Positions 18,503-26,939 of a DNA stretch of 64,000 nt are shown here, piece after piece. The notes under the pieces are model-generated. The model searched no databases, was not told the origin of the DNA, and saw only the letters and a program-made list of their open reading frames with translations. The stretch spans positions 2,130,501 through 2,194,500 of the forward strand of contig CP077096.1 of NCBI GenBank assembly GCA_014268975.2, read 5' to 3'. The translations under genes and the position numbers were made by a program. The DNA is from Pseudomonas wayambapalatensis (GTDB lineage: Bacteria; Pseudomonadota; Gammaproteobacteria; Pseudomonadales; Pseudomonadaceae). Position 1 is the first letter of the stretch. Every line of letters starts with the position of its first letter.

Positions 18503-20344
18503 TCAGTTTGCCTCGTCCACGAGTGGCACGCGTGCTTCGCTGATGGCTGGGGTCACGTCGGGCTTGATCCACCAGGTGTCGATGCCGATATCGTATTTGG
18601 GTGACACCTTCGGATGGCCAAGATGGTTCCAGTAGGCGACGCGCCAGGTCTTGATGTGCCAGTTGGGGATGACGTAGTAACCCCACAGCAGCACACGGTC
18701 CAGCGCACGCGTGTGGGCGACCAGGCTCTGGCGCGAGTCGGCGTTGATCAGGTCTTCGACCAGTTGGTCGATGGCCGGGTCACGCAGGCCGATGGTGTTG
18801 CGGCTGCCCGAGCGGTCGGCGGCGGCGCTGGTCCAGTATTCGCGTTGTTCGTTGCCCGGCGAGTTGGATTGCGGGAAGCCGCCGACGATCATGTCGAAGT
18901 CGCGCGAGCGCAGGCGCGTGATGTATTGCGAGACATCGACGCGGCGGATGGTCAGGTCGATACCCAGGTCGGCCAGGTTGCGCTTGAACGGCAGCAGGAT
19001 GCGCTCGAACTCGGTCTGTGCCAGGAGAAACTCGATCGACACCGGCTTGCCCTGGGCATCGACCATCTTGTCGTTCTCGATCTTCCAGCCGGCGTCCATC
19101 AGCAACTGGTAGGCCTTGCGTTGCTGCTCGCGAATCATGCCACTGCCGTCGGTGACGGGGTTGTGGAACACCTCGGTGAAGACCAGCTCGGGAATCTTGC
19201 CGCGCAGCGGTTCGAGGATCTTCAGCTCGTCGGCGGAGGGCAGGCCCGTAGCGGCCATCTCGGAGTTTTCGAAGTAGCTGCCGGTGCGGGTATAGGCGCC
19301 GTTGAACAGCTGCTTGTTGGTCCATTCGTAATCGAGCAGCAGGCTCAGGGCCTGGCGCACGCGGATGTCCTGGAACACGGGTTTGCGCAGGTTGAAGATG
19401 AAGCCCTGCATGCCGACCGGGTTGCCGTTGGGCAACTCTTCCTTGATCAGGCGCCCGTCGCGCACCGCCGGGACGTTGTAGGCGGTGGCCCAGTTCTTCG
19501 CGCTGACTTCCAGGGCATAGTCGAACTGCCCGGCCTTGAGTGCTTCGAGGGCGACGGCGGTGTCGCGGTAGGAGTCGAAGGTCATGGCGTCGAAGTTGAA
19601 CATGCCGCGGTTGATCGGCAGGTCCTTGGCCCAGTAGTCCTTGACCCGCTCGTAACGGATCGAGCGTCCGGCCTTGACCTCGGCGACCTTGTACGGGCCA
19701 CTGCCCAAGGGGATCTCGAGGTTGCCGCGGGTGAAGTCGCGGGTCTCGTACCAATGCTTGGGCAGCACCGGCAATTGGCCCAGGATCAGCGGCAGCTCAC
19801 GGTTGTTGCTGTGCTTGAACTTGAACAAGACACGCAGCGGGTCCTCGACGATCACCTCCGAGACATCACCGTAGTACTGGCGGTACAACGGCGCACCTTG
19901 CTGGGTGAGGGCGTTGAAGCTGAACACGACATCTTCGGCGCGCATGGGATGGCCGTCATGGAAGCGTGCTTCAGGTCGCAAGTAGAAGCGTACCCAGCTG
20001 TTGTCGGGGGCCTTTTCGATCTTGCCGGCGACCAGCCCGTACTCGGTGAAGGGCTCGTCCTGGCTCTGGCGCATCAGGGTGTCGTAGATGATGCTGATGT
20101 TGTCGGCCGATACACCCTTGTTGATGAAGGGGTTGAGGCTGTCGAAGCCGCCGAAGCTGGACTGGCGGAAGGTCCCGCCCTTGGGGGCATCTGGATTGAC
20201 GTAGTCGAAATGCTTGAAGTCGGCGGGATACTTGGGCGGTTCGTCGTAGAGCGTCAGGGCATGTTGCGGGGCGGCCAGAGCGGGCAGGCTCAGGCAGGCG
20301 AGCAACAGGCTGCAGGCCAGGCGCAGGCGAGGCGTCGGCATCAT
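18503..20344 (-). CDS. nppA2: Peptide ABC transporter substrate-binding protein 2 (NppA2/YejA type)
   Basis: A protein of 613 residues with a Sec signal peptide ([20 protein letters not shown], cleavage after ALAA), hence periplasmic. The mature part is a family-5 extracellular solute-binding protein: [38 protein letters not shown], the typical [15 protein letters not shown] segment and a C-terminal [13 protein letters not shown] block. The start is the first of two ATGs and overlaps the stop of the preceding binding-protein gene (ATGA), giving translational coupling. The longer frame upstream is the shadow of that gene. It is one of two paralogous receptors feeding NppBCD. Confidence 0.9.
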   Translation of the reverse strand: MMPTPRLRLACSLLLACLSLPALAAPQHALTLYDEPPKYPADFKHFDYVNPDAPKGGTFRQSSFGGFDSLNPFINKGVSADNISIIYDTLMRQSQDEPFTEYGLVAGKIEKAPDNSWVRFYLRPEARFHDGHPMRAEDVVFSFNALTQQGAPLYRQYYGDVSEVIVEDPLRVLFKFKHSNNRELPLILGQLPVLPKHWYETRDFTRGNLEIPLGSGPYKVAEVKAGRSIRYERVKDYWAKDLPINRGMFNFDAMTFDSYRDTAVALEALKAGQFDYALEVSAKNWATAYNVPAVRDGRLIKEELPNGNPVGMQGFIFNLRKPVFQDIRVRQALSLLLDYEWTNKQLFNGAYTRTGSYFENSEMAATGLPSADELKILEPLRGKIPELVFTEVFHNPVTDGSGMIREQQRKAYQLLMDAGWKIENDKMVDAQGKPVSIEFLLAQTEFERILLPFKRNLADLGIDLTIRRVDVSQYITRLRSRDFDMIVGGFPQSNSPGNEQREYWTSAAADRSGSRNTIGLRDPAIDQLVEDLINADSRQSLVAHTRALDRVLLWGYYVIPNWHIKTWRVAYWNHLGHPKVSPKYDIGIDTWWIKPDVTPAISEARVPLVDEAN

Positions 20345-22170
20345 TTGGCTTTCTCCGAAGTCTTGAGCCACCAGCTGTTCAGGCCCAGGGTGTAGGGCGG
20401 CGTGGTGACGAAGGCGAACCGGTTGCGGTAGGCCAGGCGATGGTTGTCCAGGTACCAGTTGGGAATCATGTAGTAGTGCCACGACAGCACCCGGTCAAGC
20501 GCGCGCGCAGCGGCGACCTGGTCATCGCGGGTGCGGGCGGCCATGAGCGTGTCGAGCAGGTGATCGACCACAGGGTCCTTGATGCCCGCGTAGTTCTTGC
20601 TGCCCTTGACGGTGGCCTGGCTTGAGTGGAAGTACTGCCACTGCTCGAGTCCGGGGCTGAGGGTCTGGTTCAGGGTCATCAGGATCATGTCGAAGTCGAA
20701 TTGGTCCAGCCGTTGTTTGTACTGGGCTCGGTCTACCGTGCGCAAGCGCGCGTCGATGCCGATGCTGGACAGATTTTCGACATAAGGTTGCAGGATGCGT
20801 TCCAGATTCGGGTTTACCAGCAGCAACTCCAGGCGCAACTGGCGGCCTTTTGCATCGACCAGGCGCTGCCCGTCGAGCTTCCAGCCGGCTTCGCCAAGCA
20901 GGCCCAGGGCTGTGCGCAAGGTCTGGCGGTCGATGCCGCGCCCGTCGGTCTGGCTGACCTGGTAGGGCTCGGTGAAGAGCTTGGCGGGCAACTGTTCGCG
21001 AAACGGTGAGAGCAGCAGCCATTCCTTGCCGGTGGGCAGCCCGCTGGCGGTGAATTCACTGTTGGGGTAGTAGCTGGTCGAGCGACGGTAGGCGCTGCTG
21101 AACAGGGCGCGGTTGGTCCACTCGAAATCGAGCATCAGCCCCAGGGCCTGGCGCACCTTCGGGTCGGCGAAGGCCTCGCGTCGGGTATTCATGAACAGGC
21201 CCTGGGTCTGGGTCGGGATCCGGTGCGGGATCTGCGCCTTGATCACATCGCCACGGCGGATTGCCGGGAAGTTGTAGCCATTGGCCCAGTTCTTGGCCTG
21301 GTGTTCGATGTAGATATCGAACTCGCCAGCCTTGAAGGCTTCGAAGGCCACGGTAGCGTCACGGTAGAACTCGAACTCCACGCGGTTGAAGTTGTACTTG
21401 CCGCGGTTGACCGGCAAATCCTTGCCCCAGTAGTTCTTCACCCGGCTGAACACCAGGCGCCGACCGGGCTGCACTTCGGTGATGCGATACGGGCCGCTGC
21501 CCAGCGAAGGCTCGAAGGTGGTGGCCTTGAAGTCACGGTCTTGCCAGTAGTGCTTGGGCAGCACTGGCATTTCGCCCAGGCGCAGGATCAGCAGCGGGTT
21601 GCCGGCGCGCTTGAAGACGAAGCGGATACGCAGAGGCCCCAGAATGTCGACGCGCTGCACTTCCTGCAGGTTGGTGCGGTACAGCGGGTGACCTTCCTTG
21701 AGCAGGGTGCGGTAGGAGAAGGCCACGTCGGCCGAGGTGATGGGGTGTCCGTCATGGAAACGCGCCTCGGGACGCAGGTTGAACACCACCCAACTGCGGT
21801 CTTCGCTGTATTCCACCGAGCGGGCGATCAGGCCGTAGCTGGAGGTCGGTTCGTCGCCTGAAGGATCGTACTGGCCGGTGCCGACCATCAGGGTCTCGTT
21901 CAGCTCGTTGACGCCGTACTGCTGGAAGTTCGGCGTCGAAACAGGGCTGGTGCCCTTGAAAGTGTAGGGGTTGAGCGTGTCGAAGGTGCCGAATGCCATG
22001 GCCCGCAAGGTTCCGCCCTTGGGCGCCTGCGGATTGACCCAGTCGAAATGGGTGAACGTGGCCGGGTACTTGAGCGTGCCGAACTGCGCATAACCGTGGC
22101 TTTCGGTCACGGTGGCGGCTGCGGGGAAGCTCAAGGCCAGGCTCAGTGACAGGAGGAGGGGTCTTATCAA
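20341..22170 (-). CDS. nppA1: Peptide ABC transporter substrate-binding protein 1 (NppA1/YejA type)
   Basis: A periplasmic family-5 solute-binding protein of about 609 residues, paralogous to the downstream protein: [52 protein letters not shown] and YYMIPNWYLDNHR are shared blocks. No ATG gives a signal peptide. The frame runs upstream to 22296, but the likely start is the TTG at 22170, which directly precedes the signal sequence (IRPLLLSLSLALSFPAAA). The ribosome-binding site is weak, so the start is uncertain. It is the first gene of the nppA1A2BCD operon, whose P. aeruginosa counterpart imports peptidyl nucleoside antibiotics. Confidence 0.86.
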   Translation of the reverse strand: MIRPLLLSLSLALSFPAAATVTESHGYAQFGTLKYPATFTHFDWVNPQAPKGGTLRAMAFGTFDTLNPYTFKGTSPVSTPNFQQYGVNELNETLMVGTGQYDPSGDEPTSSYGLIARSVEYSEDRSWVVFNLRPEARFHDGHPITSADVAFSYRTLLKEGHPLYRTNLQEVQRVDILGPLRIRFVFKRAGNPLLILRLGEMPVLPKHYWQDRDFKATTFEPSLGSGPYRITEVQPGRRLVFSRVKNYWGKDLPVNRGKYNFNRVEFEFYRDATVAFEAFKAGEFDIYIEHQAKNWANGYNFPAIRRGDVIKAQIPHRIPTQTQGLFMNTRREAFADPKVRQALGLMLDFEWTNRALFSSAYRRSTSYYPNSEFTASGLPTGKEWLLLSPFREQLPAKLFTEPYQVSQTDGRGIDRQTLRTALGLLGEAGWKLDGQRLVDAKGRQLRLELLLVNPNLERILQPYVENLSSIGIDARLRTVDRAQYKQRLDQFDFDMILMTLNQTLSPGLEQWQYFHSSQATVKGSKNYAGIKDPVVDHLLDTLMAARTRDDQVAAARALDRVLSWHYYMIPNWYLDNHRLAYRNRFAFVTTPPYTLGLNSWWLKTSEKAK

Positions 22171-22260
22171 GTCTGGGATCCGGTCAAGGCGGCGTTGGGC
22201 TTGGTCCGGCGTACAGTAACAGCTTGTCTGGAATGGAAAAAGGGTGGGGCGGGGGCGGTT

Positions 22261-22362
22261 GTGGGAGCGGGCTCGCCCGCGAAAAGTACACCGCAATGCA
22301 TGGCGCCTGCTCTGCCGGTGTTCGCGGCGGTTCGCCGCCCTCCCAAGCCCGCGCCTACACAG
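22261..22362. repeat. REP pair, one arm degenerate, between mltD and nppA1
   Basis: 'GTGGGAGCGGGCTCGCCCGCGAA' at 22261-22283 is a clear REP core. A weaker inverted partner ('TTCGCGGCGG... AAGCCCGCGCCTACA') follows up to the mltD stop. It occupies the leader region of nppA1 and the end of mltD. Confidence 0.65.
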
Positions 22363-23796
22363 TCAGCGCGTCAGGTAGACGGTAAGGGTCTGGCCGGGCT
22401 TGAGTGCCTGGCCGCTGCGCGGGTTCCAGCGTTTGAGGTGTTTCATCTCGACGTTGAAACGTTTGGCAACCAGATAGTACGAGTCGCCCTTGCGCACCTT
22501 GTACTGGGTAGAGCGCTGCTTGGCTGCCGCGACACGGTTGGCCGCGGCGCTCGGGGCATTGCCACCGCGCAGGGCCAGGACCTGACCGACTTTCAGGCTG
22601 CTGCCCGAGAGACGGTTCCAGCGCTGGATGTCTTTGACCGACACACGGTTGGCCTTGGCGATGGCGCCCAGGTTGTCGCCGCGCTTGACCCGGTAACTGC
22701 TGGTCGCGGCCGGTGCCTTGGCTTCGGCGAGGGCAGCCTGGAACACGGCCTTGGTCGGTTGCAGGCTGACCAGTTGCTCGGGCTTGAGATTGGACAGGCT
22801 GCTGGTCAGCAGTTGCGCCTTGGCGGTGGGGACGAGCAGTTGCTGCGGGCCATCGACCGTCATGCGTTTCTTGAACGCGGGGTTGAGCTGGATGAGTTCG
22901 TCTTCGTCGATGTTGGCGAAGGCGGCGACGCGGGTCAGGTCGAGGCGATCGTTGATGGCGACGGCTTCGAAGTAGGGCTCGTTGGCGATGGGGCTGAGGT
23001 TGACGCCATAGGCCTGTGGCGTCAGGACCACCTGCGACAGCGCCAGCAGCTTGGGCACATAGTCGCGGGTTTCCTGGGGCAGCGGCAGGTTCCAGTAGTC
23101 GGTCGGCAGGCCGAGGCGCTCGTTGCGCTCGATCGCCCGGCTGACGGTCCCTTCACCGGCGTTGTAGGCGGCCAGGGCAAGCAGCCAGTCGCCATTGAAC
23201 ATGTCGTGCAGGCGGGTCAGATAGTCCAGCGCGGCGTTGGTGGAGGCGGTGATGTCGCGACGGCCGTCGTAGAAGTTGGTCTGGCGCAGGTTGAAGTGGC
23301 GCCCGGTGGACGGAATGAATTGCCACATGCCCGCCGCGTGGGCGCGGGAGTAGGCCATCGGGTTGTAGGCGCTTTCAATGGCCGGCAGCAGGGCCAGCTC
23401 AAGCGGCATGTCGCGTTCTTCGAGGCGCTCGACGATGTAGTGCAGGTAGAGGCTGCCACGCTCGCCGGCGTTCTCGAGGAAGCTCGGGTTGCTGGCGAAC
23501 CACAGGCGCTGTTGCTCGATGCGCGGATTGACGTCGATGCCATCTTGCAGGGCAAAGCCCTGGCGCATGCGTTCCCAGACATCCTCGGGGGCTTTCTGCT
23601 CGGCCGGCTTGATCATCAGCGGCGCCGGTTTGTGCTTGATCCGGGCCTGGTAGTTGTGCGCGCGAACGCTGTCGGATTCGTCGACCTGACGGGTGCTCTG
23701 GCAGCCCACGAGGGTGGCAGCCAAAGCGAGTGCGCTGACCTGGGCCAGGCGCGTCAGGGCGGCGGAATGAGCGGTGCGGCGGCTACGGGAAGACAT
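22363..23796 (-). CDS. mltD: Membrane-bound lytic murein transglycosylase D
   Basis: A 477-residue lipoprotein. The signal peptide ends in the lipobox LVGC (Cys32), pointing to the outer membrane. The SLT-like lytic transglycosylase domain has catalytic Glu141 in LLPAIESAYNP and the AAGMWQFIPSTGR block. Two LysM peptidoglycan-binding repeats follow near the C-terminus (YRVKRGDNLGAIAKANRVS and YKVRKGDSYYLVAKRFNVE). It cleaves glycan strands to anhydromuropeptides during wall remodelling. The ATG at 23796 is preferred; eight further codons upstream are possible. It is located upstream of the npp operon, as in P. aeruginosa. Confidence 0.95.
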   Translation of the reverse strand: MSSRSRRTAHSAALTRLAQVSALALAATLVGCQSTRQVDESDSVRAHNYQARIKHKPAPLMIKPAEQKAPEDVWERMRQGFALQDGIDVNPRIEQQRLWFASNPSFLENAGERGSLYLHYIVERLEERDMPLELALLPAIESAYNPMAYSRAHAAGMWQFIPSTGRHFNLRQTNFYDGRRDITASTNAALDYLTRLHDMFNGDWLLALAAYNAGEGTVSRAIERNERLGLPTDYWNLPLPQETRDYVPKLLALSQVVLTPQAYGVNLSPIANEPYFEAVAINDRLDLTRVAAFANIDEDELIQLNPAFKKRMTVDGPQQLLVPTAKAQLLTSSLSNLKPEQLVSLQPTKAVFQAALAEAKAPAATSSYRVKRGDNLGAIAKANRVSVKDIQRWNRLSGSSLKVGQVLALRGGNAPSAAANRVAAAKQRSTQYKVRKGDSYYLVAKRFNVEMKHLKRWNPRSGQALKPGQTLTVYLTR

Positions 23797-23896
23797 CGGC
23801 GGACACGGTTTTCCGGGCAAAAAATTTCGGCGATTCTAGAAACCGCATCCGGTTGGGTCAACCTTGGATGTCCTCCTGCGATATATCGTGAGGTTA

Positions 23897-24676
23897 TCAG
23901 AACCCGTCTTTCCAAGACCTCAAGGCAGCAAAAACAGCGGGTTGGGATTCGTTTGAATGTCCCTTCCATTCGTCTGCTTTTTGTTTAACGGATGTTTCAG
24001 TTGTGCGAAGAAACGGATTGGTCTGCCGCTCCAGGCCGATGGTCGAGGGCAGGGTGATGCGATTGTCGGCACGCAGGCGGGTAACCTCGTTGAAACGCTG
24101 GAGAACATCCTGGTTCTCCGGCTCTACGGCCTTGGCAAAACGCAGGTTGCTCAGGGTGTATTCGTGGGCGCAGTACACCTCGGTCGCCTCCGGCAGCTCG
24201 GCCAGGCGCTGCAGGGCAGGTTGCATCTGTTCGGGTGTGCCTTCGAACATTCGCCCGCAGCCGGCGGCGAACAGGGTGTCGCCGCTGAACAGCAGCGGGG
24301 TCGGATTCTGTGCGCTGTAATAGGCGATGTGGCCGAGGGTGTGGCCAGGTACGGCGAGCACCTCGAAGGTCAAGCCCAGTGCCGTCACGCTGTCGCCGTC
24401 GTCCAGCGCCACGTCACGGGCCGGAATGCGTTCGTTGGCCGGCCCGTAGACTTTGGCGCCGGTCGCCTGCTTGAGCTTCTCGACGCCGCCGACATGGTCG
24501 TTATGGTGGTGAGTGATGAGGATATCGGTGAGCGTCCAGCCGGCATGGGCCTCGAGCCATTGCAGCACCGGGCCGGCGTCGCCGGGGTCGACCACCGCGC
24601 ACTGGCGTTTGGCAGTATCCTGTAACAACCAGATGTAGTTGTCGGAGAAAGCGGGAAGGGCATCGATCTGTATCAT
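23897..24676 (-). CDS. gloB: Hydroxyacylglutathione hydrolase (glyoxalase II)
   Basis: A 259-residue metallo-beta-lactamase-fold enzyme. It hydrolyses S-lactoylglutathione to lactate and glutathione, the second step of methylglyoxal detoxification. The metal motif THHHNDH spans residues 55-61, followed by [27 protein letters not shown] and the [12 protein letters not shown] glutathione-site block typical of GloB. The length equals the usual 250-260. The start at 24676 ([16 protein letters not shown]) matches family N-termini; the longer frame is rejected. It is divergent to the methyltransferase gene, an arrangement conserved in many gammaproteobacteria. Confidence 0.96.
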   Translation of the reverse strand: MIQIDALPAFSDNYIWLLQDTAKRQCAVVDPGDAGPVLQWLEAHAGWTLTDILITHHHNDHVGGVEKLKQATGAKVYGPANERIPARDVALDDGDSVTALGLTFEVLAVPGHTLGHIAYYSAQNPTPLLFSGDTLFAAGCGRMFEGTPEQMQPALQRLAELPEATEVYCAHEYTLSNLRFAKAVEPENQDVLQRFNEVTRLRADNRITLPSTIGLERQTNPFLRTTETSVKQKADEWKGHSNESQPAVFAALRSWKDGF

Positions 24677-24762
24677 GGCGCGGATCCGAATCATCTGGCG
24701 TGGGACATGAAGGCATCTTAGCCGCGATGGCGTGGCCGGAGAAACCTTCGAGGGAGAATGCA

Positions 24763-25521
24763 ATGACCGACCAAGCCTTTGCCCAGGCCGACCCCGAGTG
24801 GTTGGAGCTGATCAGCCTGGCCCGCGACTGGTTCGCCGGGCCCATCGGGCAACTGATGCTCAAGGAAGAAGAGAAACTGCTCGAAGAGGAGCTAGGCCGC
24901 TTCTTCGGTGGTTTTCTTGTGCACTATGGGCCGAGCGCCGAGACGCCGCCCAGTGCCCCGCAGGTGCAACGCACGGTACGCCTCGGCGCGCCATTGCCCG
25001 GAGTGGAGATCGTCTGCGAGGAACAGGCCTGGCCGCTGTCCGAGCATGCGGCCGATGTGGTGGTGCTGCAGCATGGCCTGGATTTCAGCCTCTCGCCCCA
25101 CGGTCTGTTGCGCCAGGCTGCCAGCGCGGTGCGCCCGGGTGGGCACCTGTTGATCGTTGGCATCAATCCTTGGAGCGCCTGGGGCGCGCGGCACTTTTTC
25201 GGCCGTGGAGCGCTGCGCAAGGCGCGCTGCATCTCGCCGTCGCGGGTTGGCGACTGGCTCAACCTGCTGGGGTTCGCGCTGGAGAAACGCCGCTTCGGGT
25301 GCTATCGTCCGCCGCTTTCCTCCCCTGTCTGGCAACAGCGCCTGGCGGGGTGGGAGCGGATGGCCGGGGGATGGCAGACCGCAGGCGGGGGTGTTTACCT
25401 GCTGGTGGCGCGCAAGATGGTAGTAGGCCTGCGACCTCTGCCCATGGAGCGTCGCGAGCCGATGGGCAAGCTGTTGCCCCTGCCGCTGGCCAAGGTCAAT
25501 CGTCGTCACAGCGAGCCCTGA
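24763..25521 (+). CDS. YafS-like SAM-dependent methyltransferase
   Basis: A 252-residue protein with a class I methyltransferase fold. It has a degenerate SAM region ([32 protein letters not shown]) and the [16 protein letters not shown] post-I segment typical of methyltransferase type 11. Position between gloB and rnhA is the same as E. coli yafS, supporting orthology. The ATG at 24763 has GAGGGAG upstream; an earlier ATG at 24700 is less likely. The methyl acceptor is unknown. Confidence 0.85.
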   Translation: MTDQAFAQADPEWLELISLARDWFAGPIGQLMLKEEEKLLEEELGRFFGGFLVHYGPSAETPPSAPQVQRTVRLGAPLPGVEIVCEEQAWPLSEHAADVVVLQHGLDFSLSPHGLLRQAASAVRPGGHLLIVGINPWSAWGARHFFGRGALRKARCISPSRVGDWLNLLGFALEKRRFGCYRPPLSSPVWQQRLAGWERMAGGWQTAGGGVYLLVARKMVVGLRPLPMERREPMGKLLPLPLAKVNRRHSEP

Positions 25522-25567
25522 CCGCGCCGTCCGCGATCGATAACCTGCAAGCGAACGAAGGCGGTAC

Positions 25568-26014
25568 ATGAGCGATAGCGTCGAGATCTACACCGATGGT
25601 GCCTGCAAGGGCAATCCTGGCCTGGGTGGCTGGGGCGCCCTGATCGTCTATAAGGGCGTCGAGAAGGAACTGTGGGGCGGCGAGCGCGACACCACCAACA
25701 ATCGCATGGAGCTCATGGCCGCGATCTGCGCGCTGATGGCGCTCAAGCGCGAATGCGACGTGGTGTTGACCACCGACTCGCAGTACGTGATGAAAGGCAT
25801 CACCGAATGGATGGGCAACTGGAAGAAACGTGGCTGGAAGACCGCCGCGAAGGAACCGGTGAAGAATGCCGACCTGTGGAAGTTGCTCGATGAACAGGTC
25901 AACCGGCACAAGGTGACATGGAAGTGGGTGCGCGGGCATATCGGGCATCCGGGTAACGAGCGGGCCGATCAGCTGGCCAACCGCGGGGTCGATGAGTTGC
26001 GCGCGCAGGGGTGA
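25568..26014 (+). CDS. rnhA: Ribonuclease HI
   Basis: A 148-residue enzyme that cuts the RNA strand of RNA-DNA hybrids, for example R-loops and lagging-strand primers. The metal-binding carboxylates are visible: Asp10 in [11 protein letters not shown], Glu48 in NNRMELMAA, Asp70 in TTDSQYV and an Asp near 134 in GNERADQLA. The basic handle ([18 protein letters not shown]) is present. The length is normal. It lies just upstream of dnaQ, the conserved rnhA-dnaQ arrangement, but in the same orientation here rather than divergent as in E. coli. Confidence 0.98.
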   Translation: MSDSVEIYTDGACKGNPGLGGWGALIVYKGVEKELWGGERDTTNNRMELMAAICALMALKRECDVVLTTDSQYVMKGITEWMGNWKKRGWKTAAKEPVKNADLWKLLDEQVNRHKVTWKWVRGHIGHPGNERADQLANRGVDELRAQG

Positions 26015-26070
26015 TGCAGCCTCACCTTGAACGCATCCCGCGCGCTGGAAAGTCTGAAACCCGTTTGATG

Positions 26071-26076
26071 TATACT
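26071..26076 (+). promoter_or_regulatory. Possible -10 box for dnaQ
   Basis: TATACT matches the sigma-70 -10 consensus in five of six positions and lies 36 bases before the dnaQ GTG start. No convincing -35 is visible at 16-18 bases, so this is a weak call. Confidence 0.35.
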
Positions 26077-26111
26077 CGCCCCCTTTCCCAGAAGTCGCTT
26101 GGAGCCCCCGC

Positions 26112-26867
26112 GTGGAGCAGCAGAACACCCGACGTATCGTTGTCCTCGATACCGAAACCACCGGTATGCCGGTCAGCGAAGGCCACCGGATCATCGAGAT
26201 CGGTTGCGTCGAGGTCATCGGCCGGCGCCTGACCGGGCGCAACTTCCACGTCTACCTGCAGCCGGACCGCGAGAGCGACGAGGGCGCCATTGGCGTTCAC
26301 GGCATCACCGACGCCTTCCTGCTCGACAAGCCGCGCTTCGCCGATGTCGCCGAAGAATTCTTCGAGTACATCCAAGGCGCGCAACTGGTCATCCACAACG
26401 CGGCGTTCGACGTTGGCTTCATCAACAACGAATTTGCCTTGATGGGCCGGCAAGACCGCGCCGACATCTCCCAGCACTGCACCATCCTCGACACCCTGAT
26501 GATGGCGCGCTCGCGCCATCCGGGCCAGCGCAACAGCCTCGATGCGCTGTGCAAACGCTACGGCATCGACAACTCAGGCCGCGACCTGCACGGCGCGCTG
26601 CTCGACTCGGAACTGCTGGCCGACGTCTACCTGGCGATGACCGGTGGCCAGACCAGCCTGTCGCTAGCCGGCCAGGGCGCTGAAGAGAACGAAGGGCAGG
26701 GCGGCAATGGTAGCGAGATCCGCCGTATCGTCGGGCGTCAGCCGGGGCGGGTGATCATGGCCAGCGAAGAGGAGCTCGAGGCACATTCCGAGCGTCTGGC
26801 GGCGATCGCCAAGTCGGCAGGGGCACCGGCAATGTGGCAGGCACAGACCGAAACGCCAGCAGGCTGA
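26112..26867 (+). CDS. dnaQ: DNA polymerase III subunit epsilon
   Basis: A 251-residue 3'-5' proofreading exonuclease of the replicative polymerase. The DEDDh motifs are clear: Asp13 and Glu15 in VLDTETTG, VIHNAAFDVGFINNE and the third motif GRDLHGALLDSELLA with its His and Asp. The C-terminal tail (about residues 185-251) would bind the alpha subunit. It starts with GTG, giving an N-terminus MEQQNTRRIVVLDTETTG that matches the family. A 97-base gap separates it from rnhA. Confidence 0.97.
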   Translation: MEQQNTRRIVVLDTETTGMPVSEGHRIIEIGCVEVIGRRLTGRNFHVYLQPDRESDEGAIGVHGITDAFLLDKPRFADVAEEFFEYIQGAQLVIHNAAFDVGFINNEFALMGRQDRADISQHCTILDTLMMARSRHPGQRNSLDALCKRYGIDNSGRDLHGALLDSELLADVYLAMTGGQTSLSLAGQGAEENEGQGGNGSEIRRIVGRQPGRVIMASEEELEAHSERLAAIAKSAGAPAMWQAQTETPAG

Positions 26868-26939
26868 CACTGCCCATACAGTTGCCCTGAGGCTCGACTA
26901 CCCTGAAATGGACACGCGTCCTTCGGAGGTAGCAGCCTG

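Noticed and set aside
20345..20482. N-terminal extension of the second binding protein
   Set aside because: It overlaps the end of the first binding-protein gene and would bury the signal peptide behind 46 residues; the ATGA-coupled start is better.
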